Assembly: GCF_001418205.1 (NCBI RefSeq)
Contig: NZ_LIQF01000001.1
Span: 464,863-528,862, forward strand
From: Marinomonas fungiae
GTDB lineage: Bacteria; Pseudomonadota; Gammaproteobacteria; Pseudomonadales; Marinomonadaceae
Length of the DNA stretch: 64,000 nucleotides
Direction: 5' to 3'
Shown: positions 1-8,561 of the stretch, in pieces
Position numbering within the stretch: the stretch's first letter is position 1
Layout of the letters: each line of letters opens with the position of its first letter
Position numbers and translations under genes: made by a program
Notes under the pieces: model-generated
What the model saw: only the letters and a program-made list of their open reading frames with translations
Databases searched by the model: none
What the model was told of the DNA's origin: nothing

Positions 1-1
1 G

Positions 2-1528
2 GTAAAAAAAGCGCTGACTAAATTACGACCGAACAAAGAATTTGCCGCGTTGTCCTGCTCTGCCTTGGCACGCTCAAGAGCTGACTGGCTTTATGGGATA
101 AACCTAACCCGAGCCTATACAGTAAAAGGCCGCCAAGCAGGCTATAACGGGGTGCTCTCTGTAGGCCGAGTTCAGACACCGGTACTTGGTTTAGTGGTTA
201 GACGCGATAAAGAGCGTGAGGCCTTTGTTTCTAGGGACTACTTCCAAGTCATCGCCCACCTAGCAACAGACACTTTTCCTTTTCAGGCTAAATGGCAACC
301 AAGCGATGCTTGTGCCCCCTATCAAGATGAAGAAGGCAGAGTACTCAGTCGCCCTCTAGCTGAGAATGTAGCACGACGCATAACCAATAAACCGGCCATA
401 GTGAAAGAGTTCAACAAAGCGCCGAAAAAGCAAGCCGCCCCCTTGCCTTATAATCTATCCGCACTGCAAATTGATGCTGCCAAGGCATTCTCAATGAATG
501 CACAAAAAGTGCTGGATATCTGTCAGGCACTCTATGAGAGACACCAAATTATTACCTACCCACGCTCTGACTGTCGCTACTTGCCGACGGAGCAATTCTC
601 TCAAGCAAAGAACATCGTTACGAAACTTCAAGGGCTGGATTTAGGGTTTAAAAATGCCGCCCAGCAAGCAGACCCAACGCAAAAGAGCAAGGCATGGAAC
701 GACAAACAAGTGGGCGCACACCATGCCATTATCCCAACGCAACAGCTAAATGCCTTCGACAAGCTCAACCATGATGAAAAGAAAATCTTTGAGCTGATTG
801 CACGCCAGTATCTGATTCAGTTTATGCCTGTCTATGAGTATCTGACGACCAAGATATTAGTTGAGATTGAAGGCGGCCTGTTTAGCACTCAAGGTATCAC
901 CGTTCTGAAAGAAGGCTGGAAAGCCTTGATGCCAAGACAGAACAAAGAGGAACCAGAATTACCACAACTAAAAGTAGGACAGCAAATTCATTGTCAGCAC
1001 GGAGAAGTGCTTGCCAAGCAAACCACACCGCCCGATGCCTTCACTGATGCAACCTTGCTGGCCGCCATGACAGGAATAAGTCGCTTTGTCAGTGACAAAG
1101 AAATTAAGGCTATCCTTAAAGAGACCGACGGACTTGGTACCGAGGCCACTCGAGCAGGCATTATCGAATTACTTTTTAAACGCGAATTTCTTAAGAGAGA
1201 AGGCAAGCAAATTCATGCTACTGCGGCTGGCAGAGCTTTAATTGAAGCGTTACCAGAAAGTACGACCGTCCCAGACATGACGGCAAAGTGGGAATCCATG
1301 CTAAACGATATCAGCCAAAACGCGATACCCTATCAGAAATTTATGATGGAGCTTAACCAAGTACTGCAGCAACTCATTGCTGGGGCCCGACAAGGCTCAA
1401 TGAGCCAATTCAGCAATCTGCCCAAAACCACGGTAAAGGCAAGCGCTAAACGAAAGCGCCGCACGACCAGTAAAGCCACCGCTTCCAAAAGCAAACGAGG
1501 GCAGCAAAAAAACCAATCTACAGGCTAG
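2..1528 (+). CDS. topB: DNA topoisomerase III, 5'-truncated by the window edge
   Basis: Type IA topoisomerase that relaxes negative supercoils and decatenates DNA by a covalent 5'-phosphotyrosyl intermediate. The reading frame is open to the first base, and codons before the first possible start (TTG at 50) still match the family (LRPNKEF before ALARSRADWLYGIN), so the gene begins outside the window. About 508 residues are visible against roughly 650 in the E. coli protein; the missing part is the TOPRIM N-terminus. The catalytic tyrosine lies in ITYPRSDCRYLP, codon 557-559. The C-terminal tail is very rich in Lys/Arg (from about 1430), as expected for a DNA-binding extension. The stop codon overlaps the stop of the convergent LysE-family gene by four bases. 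Identification is by motif and overall resemblance and is firm. Confidence 0.96.
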   Translation, partial: VKKALTKLRPNKEFAALSCSALARSRADWLYGINLTRAYTVKGRQAGYNGVLSVGRVQTPVLGLVVRRDKEREAFVSRDYFQVIAHLATDTFPFQAKWQPSDACAPYQDEEGRVLSRPLAENVARRITNKPAIVKEFNKAPKKQAAPLPYNLSALQIDAAKAFSMNAQKVLDICQALYERHQIITYPRSDCRYLPTEQFSQAKNIVTKLQGLDLGFKNAAQQADPTQKSKAWNDKQVGAHHAIIPTQQLNAFDKLNHDEKKIFELIARQYLIQFMPVYEYLTTKILVEIEGGLFSTQGITVLKEGWKALMPRQNKEEPELPQLKVGQQIHCQHGEVLAKQTTPPDAFTDATLLAAMTGISRFVSDKEIKAILKETDGLGTEATRAGIIELLFKREFLKREGKQIHATAAGRALIEALPESTTVPDMTAKWESMLNDISQNAIPYQKFMMELNQVLQQLIAGARQGSMSQFSNLPKTTVKASAKRKRRTTSKATASKSKRGQQKNQSTG

Positions 1529-2142
1529 CCTAAAGCTAGCCAGATCCCCACACCAATCATTAAGGTACCAGCTATACGATTCATAATGCGCACATTCCCA
1601 CTTTTCATGAGTACTGAACGCATAGTTCGCCCACCTGCGGCATAAATCAACAAGCAACAAAATTCCAAGGTAAGAATGATTGCGATCAAGCTTATTAACT
1701 GCGATGCAAGCGGTAGCTCTGAGTTTAAAAATGGGGGTAATAATGCGACAAAAAATGCCCACCCCTTAGGGTTAGCGATTGCCGTAATAAAGCCTTGAGA
1801 GATCAACTCAAAGATACTAGCTTGGCGCTCTTTATCATCAGCCTTGATCGCCATTTTGCCGCGCGATAGCCACATTTGTATTCCTATGTAAGCCAGATAA
1901 GCACCACCTACATATTTAAACAGCATGAATACAGTAGGATAGTTCAGCAGTAACGCAGCCACGCCTATGGCAGATAACGTGGCAACAAGTCCAACGCCTG
2001 TTAACTCACCAATCATCATCCACAAAGATCGTCTCACACCAATTGTCATACCCAGCGTCATCGCCAAGGTCATACACATACCAGGAGTAATAGAGACGAA
2101 GAAAAAGGTAGGAATAAATACTGAAAGGAGACCTAAGCTCAT
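1525..2142 (-). CDS. LysE/RhtB-family amino acid exporter
   Basis: Small inner-membrane exporter of the LysE/RhtB superfamily, probably exporting an amino acid or derivative; the substrate cannot be read from sequence. About 205 residues with six hydrophobic segments. The family hallmark SITPGMCMTLAMTLGMTIG lies near the N-terminus (residues ~18-36), and ANPKGWAFFVALLPPF marks the second half. I chose the ATG at 2142, which begins MSLGLLSVF; a TTG 33 bases further upstream would add a polar tail atypical for the family. Neither start has a strong ribosome site. It is the last of a run of minus-strand genes but is 102 bases from its upstream neighbour, so co-transcription is uncertain. It is tail to tail with topB. 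Confidence 0.88.
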   Translation of the reverse strand: MSLGLLSVFIPTFFFVSITPGMCMTLAMTLGMTIGVRRSLWMMIGELTGVGLVATLSAIGVAALLLNYPTVFMLFKYVGGAYLAYIGIQMWLSRGKMAIKADDKERQASIFELISQGFITAIANPKGWAFFVALLPPFLNSELPLASQLISLIAIILTLEFCCLLIYAAGGRTMRSVLMKSGNVRIMNRIAGTLMIGVGIWLALG

Positions 2143-2244
2143 GTGACATACTCGAAGATAAAATTCAGAGCTCAAAAATTGCCAGACAAGTAAGTTCTAA
2201 GCAATGGCAAACTAAGGGAATTACAAGGAAGCCTAACCGTTCGG

Positions 2245-3033
2245 CTAAAAGTGTTTCTTTTTCTGGAACTCACCGTCTTCCATAAACTTTTGCCATTCAT
2301 TGTCCAACTCGCCTTCAGCTTCCGCTTCACCAGCAGATTCTGCTTCTAACTCAGCTTCGCGCTGCTGGAGCTCAAGATCATCGTTAATCTCTTGAATGGC
2401 TTCTTGATACTTAGCGATTAACTCAGCCGCCTCAGTTTTTTCCTCAACTGGCTTTAACTGATTAATGGCCTCATTGTATTCACTGATGGCATCGCTCATC
2501 TTGTGAGTCAAAAAAAACTGGCGTGCCAAGTAATAATGGTGGTCCGCATTGACCTTATAACGATACCAATTAATCAACTCATCAAAGTGAGCAAAGGCCT
2601 CCTCATGAATTTGCTTATTGGCTTTCGCCGACAGCAAATAACCATGAAATGACTCAAATAAACGCTTGAGCTCCATGATCTGAATCTCATCCACCACAGG
2701 CTTAGGGCGTCGCTTTTCCTTACTGTTTTGAAACTGGATCATTTCCTCGTTAAGAAAACGACGACGACGTGATAAGGGCTCATCTGGCTGAACGGCTAGC
2801 AATTCATCACAAATACTAATTAAACGTTGATACAGCCATAAACGTAAGTCTTTAGGCTGATACTGGGCAGGCATTTCATCTAAATAACGACGAACCTGAC
2901 GCAACTGATTGTTGAGCAATGCGGCTTTTCGCAAACGCTCTATTCGAGCCTGCTCTTTCAGTTGTAGGTAGATAGCGAACGCTATAAAACCACCGATGGC
3001 GATCAGTAGCAGCGTCACAATAATTGCCGTCAT
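2245..3033 (-). CDS. Membrane-anchored coiled-coil protein, function unknown
   Basis: No family recognised. The 262-residue product has one N-terminal transmembrane helix (residues ~3-23), then a long, highly charged, mostly helical cytoplasmic region. It has an Arg cluster (SRRRRF) and a C-terminal Glu/Ala-rich stretch (~residues 225-245) before a Lys-rich end (KKKHF). The segment around residues 45-80 (RRYLDEMPAQYQP..., then LISI.DELL) and the helix around 170-195 resemble the upstream neighbour at 3104-3817, which has the same single-helix topology; the two look like diverged paralogues. The 70-base gap between them is compatible with an operon. TPR-like helical pairing is possible, but I cannot assign it. 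Function is unknown. Confidence 0.75.
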   Translation of the reverse strand: MTAIIVTLLLIAIGGFIAFAIYLQLKEQARIERLRKAALLNNQLRQVRRYLDEMPAQYQPKDLRLWLYQRLISICDELLAVQPDEPLSRRRRFLNEEMIQFQNSKEKRRPKPVVDEIQIMELKRLFESFHGYLLSAKANKQIHEEAFAHFDELINWYRYKVNADHHYYLARQFFLTHKMSDAISEYNEAINQLKPVEEKTEAAELIAKYQEAIQEINDDLELQQREAELEAESAGEAEAEGELDNEWQKFMEDGEFQKKKHF

Positions 3034-3103
3034 AGATTACTTTCCGAAGCGACTATTTTTTTAATTGGGAAGCAAAGTCATTTATTCCTTATAACAGAAG
3101 GAC

Positions 3104-3817
3104 TTAGCCTGCTCTAGAACTTTTTCCAAATAATTCGTTTTCAATGCGCTGAATACTTGCATTGAGTTTATTTATTACCTCCGCGGATTCATTATAGGTA
3201 GCCACTTTTTCCATCTCAGCAAGCGCCTGTCGAAGCTTTTCTAAAGCCCCTGCTTTTTTGTCCAAATCAAGGCTGACCATGGCTTCCTTGACCAGTAAAT
3301 CATGATGAGCAAGAGAAAAAGAGAATCGCACCAGAGCAACCTGATCTTTTGCGGTCGCTTTATCGATAAAGTTGTTACTGACAAGACCGCGCAGTAACAA
3401 GGGCACCGCCTGCAAAGCTTGATGCACCTGCGAGAGCTGCACATGAGTTTGAACCTTGTCATTGATCGAAGCTTGATGTCCTGCTTTCAACTCGACTAAA
3501 AGCTGCTCATAGCCAGGCAATATCGCTTCTAAATCGCTTACCAATTTATGTCGGCCCAATAAATGAATACTTGAGATTAAGTATTCAACTAGCACCTGCT
3601 TTGAAAGCAAAGGCAGGTATCTATCCGGTAGGCAATTAAGTAAATCCACAACGCGATAACAACGTCGACTTAACTGTTCGAGCTCATGCTGTTGACGCTC
3701 CTGACGTTCCTTATAAAAACGCATCAAGGCGATCGCTATGATCGAAGCCGTACCACCGATAGCAACAGCAATAATAATTGTTACTAAAAAACCACCAGTC
3801 ACAGGAAGTTCCGCCAA
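3104..3817 (-). CDS. Membrane-anchored helical protein, function unknown (paralogue of neighbour)
   Basis: Unrecognised 237-residue protein with one hydrophobic N-terminal segment (residues ~9-33, Gly/Ile-rich), a basic, Gln-rich stretch that would face the cytoplasm, and an all-helical remainder. It shares a spaced pattern with the downstream protein at 2245-3033 (a 'L..LPDRYLP ... LIS.I.LLG' block near residues 55-90 and an 'AHHDLL' helix near 170). It has two Leu-rich amphipathic helices, and the C-terminal 60 residues look coiled-coil. It lies downstream of the phosphate transporter but is separated from it by a strong terminator, so it probably starts its own transcript. The ATG at 3817 is the natural start because the anchor helix follows directly. 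Function is unknown. Confidence 0.72.
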   Translation of the reverse strand: MAELPVTGGFLVTIIIAVAIGGTASIIAIALMRFYKERQERQQHELEQLSRRCYRVVDLLNCLPDRYLPLLSKQVLVEYLISSIHLLGRHKLVSDLEAILPGYEQLLVELKAGHQASINDKVQTHVQLSQVHQALQAVPLLLRGLVSNNFIDKATAKDQVALVRFSFSLAHHDLLVKEAMVSLDLDKKAGALEKLRQALAEMEKVATYNESAEVINKLNASIQRIENELFGKSSRAG

Positions 3818-3846
3818 TGTTGTAAGCCTATTAGATAGTTAAGCAT

Positions 3847-3881
3847 ATAAAAAAACCGATCATTATGCATGATCGGTTTTT
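3847..3881 (-). terminator. Rho-independent terminator of the pit gene
   Basis: Perfect 13-bp inverted repeat (3851-3863 with 3869-3881) around a 5-base loop, followed on the minus strand by a T run. It sits 25 bases past the PiT stop codon. Confidence 0.85.
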
Positions 3882-3905
3882 CAAAACTTTCTAATATTTC
3901 TGTAA

Positions 3906-5474
3906 TTAAGCGACTGAGAAGCCTAAAAGTGCGTAGAAAATAACAGCTGATAATAGTGCCGAAGCAGGTACCGTAATGACCCACGCCGCAGCAATACGTA
4001 GCAAAGCAGAACGTTTAACCAACTCTTTCTTGGTTGCCTTCTTAAGACTCTTACGCTCTTCTTTACTGATTGGCGCTGCCGCCTGAAGCGACTTCACTTC
4101 ACGCAGTATCGCGCGTTTTTCTTCTACATCTGCCATTTTGAAACGTTCAACAAAGGCATGAGTGTCTTCAGCACCCAATCCAGAAGTCTCAGAGTGCTTT
4201 TCAATCTGCGCTAATTTCTTCTCATATGATAGTTTCAAATATTCACGTAGGAAGCCCACACCGAAAATACCACCCACTGCAATGTGTGTAGAACTGACCG
4301 GCAAACCTAATTGGGATGCTATGATTACAGTAATCGCAGCCGCCATCGCGACACAGAAAGCACGCGTTTTATCTAGCTCAGTGATTTCAGAACCTACAGT
4401 ACGAATTAGCTTAGGTCCAAACAACGCTAAACCAATTGCAATACCAATCCCCCCAACCATCATAACCCAAAGAGGGATCGCTGCTTTAGAAGCCATACCG
4501 CCATGCAACAAGGCATCATTTATTGCAGCCAATGGACCAATCGCGTTTGCTACGTCATTAGCACCGTGAGCAAAACTTAGCAATGCAGCAGACACCACCA
4601 ATGGGATGGTAAACAGGTTGTTAACCGCATCTTTTTCATTTGCGACTTTCTGAGCGGCGCGGTCAATCAATGGACGAACAACAAAGTAAGCAGTCAAAGC
4701 TAGACCTAGGCCAATCAAGGCAGCCGTCACAAAGTCCAGTTTCCAGATCTTTTTAAGACCTTTCATCGCCAAGTAGGTTGAGAACGCCCACACCATGAAA
4801 GCAACCAGCAGCGGAACGACTTTTTTCGCCGCTTCAATCATATCGCTCTTGTAAGTAATGGAACGCTTAATGTAGATCAGGAATGACGCGGCAATGACGC
4901 CCCCCATAACAGGAGAGATCACCCAGCTGGCAACGATAGCACCAACTTTGTCCCAGCTTGCGATATCCCAACCACCTGCTGCAATACCAGCGCCCATTAC
5001 ACCACCCACGATTGAATGCGTCGTAGACACTGGAGCACCTAGGTAAGTCGCAAGATTCAGCCAGATTGCACCGGCAAGCAATGCTGCCATCATCACCCAA
5101 ATAAAGGTAGCTACATCAGGTAGTGCATTTGGGTTAATGATGCCGTTCTTGATAGTACCAACGACACTACCACCAGCAATCAGAGCACCTGCCGCTTCAA
5201 AGACCGCAGCAATCAAAATAGCACCCGTCATCGACAAAGCTTTTGAACCCACTGCAGGGCCAACGTTATTCGCTACATCGTTGGCACCGATATTCAGAGC
5301 CATATAAGCGCCAAATGCCGCTGCAATGGCTAGAATAGAGACATTTGAGATGCCCTCGCCATGGGTGTAAGCGTAGTAGCCTGCGATCACAACGAATGCC
5401 AACGCAATCAAGATACGAACGATTTCACCACCGCGGGTAGTTTTTGTGTCTGAGCCGTAATTTGCTAGATCCAT
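3906..5474 (-). CDS. pit: PiT-family inorganic phosphate transporter
   Basis: Inner-membrane low-affinity phosphate:cation symporter of the PHO4/PiT family. The 522-residue protein has the two inverted family signatures: GANDVANNVGPAVGSKALS in the N-terminal half (about residues 63-81) and SFAHGANDVANAIGPL in the C-terminal half (about 300). Around ten or more hydrophobic helices are visible, interrupted by a charged central region and a charged loop before the last helix. Length fits the longer bacterial PiT proteins. The ATG at 5474 has a modest purine-rich site (AAGAAG) upstream. It is followed by its own terminator and preceded by a 357-base region holding a Pho-box-like triple repeat at 5687-5715, suggesting PhoB control. 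No PhoU homologue is adjacent. Confidence 0.94.
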   Translation of the reverse strand: MDLANYGSDTKTTRGGEIVRILIALAFVVIAGYYAYTHGEGISNVSILAIAAAFGAYMALNIGANDVANNVGPAVGSKALSMTGAILIAAVFEAAGALIAGGSVVGTIKNGIINPNALPDVATFIWVMMAALLAGAIWLNLATYLGAPVSTTHSIVGGVMGAGIAAGGWDIASWDKVGAIVASWVISPVMGGVIAASFLIYIKRSITYKSDMIEAAKKVVPLLVAFMVWAFSTYLAMKGLKKIWKLDFVTAALIGLGLALTAYFVVRPLIDRAAQKVANEKDAVNNLFTIPLVVSAALLSFAHGANDVANAIGPLAAINDALLHGGMASKAAIPLWVMMVGGIGIAIGLALFGPKLIRTVGSEITELDKTRAFCVAMAAAITVIIASQLGLPVSSTHIAVGGIFGVGFLREYLKLSYEKKLAQIEKHSETSGLGAEDTHAFVERFKMADVEEKRAILREVKSLQAAAPISKEERKSLKKATKKELVKRSALLRIAAAWVITVPASALLSAVIFYALLGFSVA

Positions 5475-5686
5475 AAAAGATACTTCTTAGTAATTAAACG
5501 ACACTGGTTGGCACAATTGCCCAGCAACTTTTTCCTAAGTTACTAAACCAGCTCTTCAAATTAATCCGTCAAATTTCATTAAATTGAAAACGCGCGACAT
5601 TCTACACTTAGATCTTTTTTATAAAAACCCAAAGCAGACCGAAACATGACACAAACACCTTTCGAAGCGCCTTACATTTCATTTGA

Positions 5687-5715
5687 GTGACATTTATATG
5701 ACTTAAATATGACAG
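5687..5715 (-). promoter_or_regulatory. Candidate Pho box (three PhoB half-sites)
   Basis: On the minus strand three heptamers, CTGTCAT (5715-5709), AAGTCAT (5704-5698) and ATGTCAC (5693-5687), follow each other at exactly 11-base steps with AT-rich spacers. This is the arrangement known for PhoB direct repeats (CTGTCAT plus 4 bases). It points toward pit but is about 213 bases from its start codon, so a long leader would be needed. No clear -10 follows at the expected distance. Confidence 0.5.
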
Positions 5716-5762
5716 CAATGTTACAAGCGTAGCCATTATCAAAAAAATGGCCATTTCTATCA

Positions 5763-5786
5763 CAAAAAAAGGCTCCCGAAGGAGCC
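5763..5786 (-). terminator. Rho-independent terminator of the aldehyde dehydrogenase gene
   Basis: GGCTCC/GGAGCC stem (5771-5776 with 5781-5786) with a 4-base tetraloop-like turn and a 7-base T run on the minus strand, 45 bases after the exaC stop. Confidence 0.85.
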
Positions 5787-5831
5787 GAAAAGTAGAATTG
5801 GGGGGCCAATTCTCAGGGTAAAATATTAGGC

Positions 5832-7349
5832 TTAGAAGAAGCCAAGCGGGTTGATATCGTAGCTCACCAACATATTCTTGGTTTGTTGGTAGTGATCCAA
5901 CATCATTTTATGAGTTTCACGACCTACACCGGATTTCTTGTAACCACCAAACGCAGCATGCGCTGGGTACTGATGGTAACAGTTCATCCATACACGACCC
6001 GCTTGAATGCCTCGTCCCATGCGATAAGCAAGGTTCGTATCACGTGTCCAAACGCCCGCACCAAGGCCAAATTCAGTATCGTTAGCGATCGCAAGCGCTT
6101 CTGCTTCATCTTTAAAGGTGGTTACCGCAACCACTGGTCCAAAGATCTCTTCTTGGAAGACACGCATGTCATTCGAGCCTTTCAGCAGTGTTGGCTTGAT
6201 ATAGAAGCCATCGTTAAAACCGTCAATCACTTCTGAATCACCACCGATCAACACTTCCGCGCCTTCATCACGGCCAATCTGCAGGTAACTCATGATTTTA
6301 TCGAATTGCTCTTGTGAGGCTTGTGCGCCCACCATGGTTTCTGTATCAAGCGGGTTGCCACGCTTAATCTGACCAATGCGATCTACCACTAGCTTAATGA
6401 AATCATCGTAGATATCTTCTTGCACCAATAGACGTGATGGACAAGTACAGACTTCACCTTGGTTAAAGAAGGCCAGCACCGTTCCTTCAACACACTTGCT
6501 GATAAACTCGTCTTCAGCATTCATAATGTCTTTGAAGTAAATATTAGGTGACTTGCCACCTAGCTCCACAGTAGATGGGATAATGTTTTCCGCAGCACAC
6601 TTCATAATGTGCGATCCCACAGGCGTAGAGCCAGTAAAGGCAATCTTGGCAATGCGAGTGCTCGTTGCAAGGGCTTGGCCCGCTTCAGCACCGTAACCGT
6701 TAACGATGTTCAACACCCCTGCTGGCAACAAGTCTTTAATCAGATCTGCTAGCACAAGAATAGACGCTGGCGTCTGCTCAGCTGGCTTGAGCACAACGCA
6801 GTTGCCGGCAGCCAAAGCTGGCGCCAATTTCCAAGCGGCCATCAGTAGCGGGAAGTTCCATGGAATGATTTGGCCGACAACACCTAGTGGCTCGTGGAAA
6901 TGGTAGGCCACCGTGTTTTCATCGATCTCACCAATCGAGCCTTCTTGGGCACGGACACAACCAGCGAAGTAGCGGAAATGATCAGCGCTTAGAGGAACGT
7001 CTGCAGCCAATGTTTCACGCACCGCTTTACCGTTGTCCCATGTTTCAGCAACCGCTAGAGCTTCAAGGTTGGCTTCGATACGATCGGCAATTTTTAAGAG
7101 AATGTTTGAACGTGCTTGTACAGAGGTTTTCGCCCACGCATCTTTTGCTGCATGCGCAGCGTCTAGGGCTAGATTGATATCTTCTTCGGTGGAACGAGGA
7201 ATACGACAGAATGGTTTACCATCCACAGGACTTACATTGTCAAAGTATTGGCCTTTCACAGGGGCAACCCATTCACCACCAATGAAATTTCCATACTGTT
7301 CGTTAAAGCTTACAACACTGCCTTCGGAACCAGGTTTAGCATAGATCAT
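5832..7349 (-). CDS. exaC: NAD-dependent aldehyde dehydrogenase (ExaC/AldB type)
   Basis: Oxidises short aliphatic aldehydes such as acetaldehyde to the acid with NAD(P). The 505 residues match the ExaC/AldB branch in length and in the N-terminal block [16 protein letters not shown]. Visible key residues: oxyanion Asn in PWNF (N165), general base Glu in VELGGKSPN (E262) and nucleophile Cys in [10 protein letters not shown] (C301). FTGSTPVG forms part of the cofactor site, and the C-terminal [15 protein letters not shown] block is typical. The ATG at 7349 has a good CGGAG site. It is divergent from an AraC-family gene with a tandem operator-like repeat between, so that regulator probably activates it. 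In ethanol oxidisers this enzyme follows a quinoprotein alcohol dehydrogenase, but none is seen here, so the physiological aldehyde is uncertain. Confidence 0.93.
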   Translation of the reverse strand: MIYAKPGSEGSVVSFNEQYGNFIGGEWVAPVKGQYFDNVSPVDGKPFCRIPRSTEEDINLALDAAHAAKDAWAKTSVQARSNILLKIADRIEANLEALAVAETWDNGKAVRETLAADVPLSADHFRYFAGCVRAQEGSIGEIDENTVAYHFHEPLGVVGQIIPWNFPLLMAAWKLAPALAAGNCVVLKPAEQTPASILVLADLIKDLLPAGVLNIVNGYGAEAGQALATSTRIAKIAFTGSTPVGSHIMKCAAENIIPSTVELGGKSPNIYFKDIMNAEDEFISKCVEGTVLAFFNQGEVCTCPSRLLVQEDIYDDFIKLVVDRIGQIKRGNPLDTETMVGAQASQEQFDKIMSYLQIGRDEGAEVLIGGDSEVIDGFNDGFYIKPTLLKGSNDMRVFQEEIFGPVVAVTTFKDEAEALAIANDTEFGLGAGVWTRDTNLAYRMGRGIQAGRVWMNCYHQYPAHAAFGGYKKSGVGRETHKMMLDHYQQTKNMLVSYDINPLGFF

Positions 7350-7430
7350 ACTGTTTACTCCGTTATTTTTGTTTTTAGCTATTTAATTGCAGTCCATTCA
7401 ATGTAGTCTCATGAAAACAACAGTTCTTGC

Positions 7431-7472
7431 CTGACAGTCTAAAAAAGTTGTCTGTCAGTCCATAAAAGTTGA
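7431..7472. promoter_or_regulatory. Tandem 21-bp direct repeat, putative AraC-type operator
   Basis: Two adjacent 21-base repeats (7431-7451 and 7452-7472) agree at 17 of 21 positions, sharing the cores CAGTC and AAAAGTTG. The 21-base step (two helical turns) is usual for AraC-family operators. The left copy ends next to the expected -35 of exaC; the right copy covers the -35 position of the regulator gene, whose -10 TATAAT is at 7481-7486. Confidence 0.6.
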
Positions 7473-7549
7473 CCATGACCTATAATCTGGAGTAAAGATT
7501 AAACACTTTCACTCTGCACCATCATCAAACAAGAATTAACGAGGTGTGT

Positions 7550-8449
7550 ATGACTCATCATTTAGCGAGCTTGGGAGCATTGCGTCGACCAACAAAGCTT
7601 GTTGAAAATCGAGTTTGCTTTGCAGGCCCGCAGGCAGAGCTCAGTATTTACGATACCTATGAACCCGCTAAAAAAGTCAGTCTTACGTCAGACTCATTAC
7701 TTTATTGCGGCATGGTGACGGGCGCTAAGGTGATGCATACCAAAAACACTCAAAATATCCCTTTTTTGCCACATGAGTCATTTATTCTGGCGCCAAAAGA
7801 AGAAGTTTTTATCGATTTTCCTGAAGCTCAATTAAATCGACCCACAACGTGTTTAACAGTGGAAATATCGCAAGAGCGAATCGCCCAGATTTGTGACCGA
7901 ATGAACGATGTGACCAACATGAGTGGCTTGACGCCGATTGATCCCAATAAGCCGCTGCACACTCTACATACTCAAGGCACGCAACAAGTCATCGATCGTT
8001 TAGTCAGTGATTTCGTCCAGAACGATCCTGATCGTGATCTGCTAGTCGATTTTGGTGTGAGTGAGTTGGTAACACGTATTCTGCGCCATCATGGTCGTGA
8101 GGCCCTGCTTAAATTTACTCAACTGACACCCGACGCCAACGGTTTGACCAACGCGCTTATGTTTATCGAATCGAACTTATCGCTGCCGCTGGACATAGAT
8201 TCATTAAGTAAGTTGGCTTGCATGAGTCGCAGCCGTTTTTATCAAGAATTCAAACGTCATCTTGGTTGCACCCCCAATGAATATCAGCACCAGCGCCGCA
8301 TGAGTGTGGCACTGGAATATTTGAAACAGCGTCGCTCAGTCACCGAAGTCAGCATGGAGCTTGGCTACCAAAGCCTGAGCCATTTTAGTCGTCGTTTTCA
8401 TCAACATTTCGGCGTTTCTCCGAGACAAATTCAAAACCAGCTTAATTAA
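7550..8449 (+). CDS. AraC-family transcriptional regulator
   Basis: About 299-residue activator with an N-terminal effector domain of the AraC_N type and a C-terminal pair of helix-turn-helix motifs (residues ~205-299). SMELGYQSLSHFSRRFHQHF, in the second HTH, matches the conserved 'GY.S.SHFSR.F' signature. I prefer the ATG at 7550, which follows GAGG by five bases; an in-frame GTG at 7544 overlaps that site and is unlikely. It is transcribed away from the aldehyde dehydrogenase gene, and the shared 200-base region carries a tandem 21-bp repeat. It is therefore probably the aldehyde- or alcohol-responsive activator of exaC and may also control itself. The effector is not deducible. Confidence 0.9.
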   Translation: MTHHLASLGALRRPTKLVENRVCFAGPQAELSIYDTYEPAKKVSLTSDSLLYCGMVTGAKVMHTKNTQNIPFLPHESFILAPKEEVFIDFPEAQLNRPTTCLTVEISQERIAQICDRMNDVTNMSGLTPIDPNKPLHTLHTQGTQQVIDRLVSDFVQNDPDRDLLVDFGVSELVTRILRHHGREALLKFTQLTPDANGLTNALMFIESNLSLPLDIDSLSKLACMSRSRFYQEFKRHLGCTPNEYQHQRRMSVALEYLKQRRSVTEVSMELGYQSLSHFSRRFHQHFGVSPRQIQNQLN

Positions 8450-8561
8450 ACTGATTTCCAATGATGATTAAAGAAAGCAACGACGGTTACGCCCTTAGTT
8501 TTAAGAAAGGTTAGTTGATAAACTCTACTAACCTTTTCTTTTGTCTTTTACAAGGACTTGC

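Larger units (their letters stand above)
5475..5831. other. 357-base intergenic region upstream of pit
   Basis: AT-rich leader with no credible gene. It holds the exaC terminator at its right end and a triple 11-bp-spaced repeat resembling a Pho box. The ~210 bases between that repeat and the pit start contain no recognisable RNA motif. Confidence 0.7.

Noticed and set aside
4162..4569. 135-codon plus-strand frame inside the phosphate transporter gene
   Set aside because: It lies wholly opposite a well-supported gene and has a Pro/Ile-rich composition typical of antisense frames.
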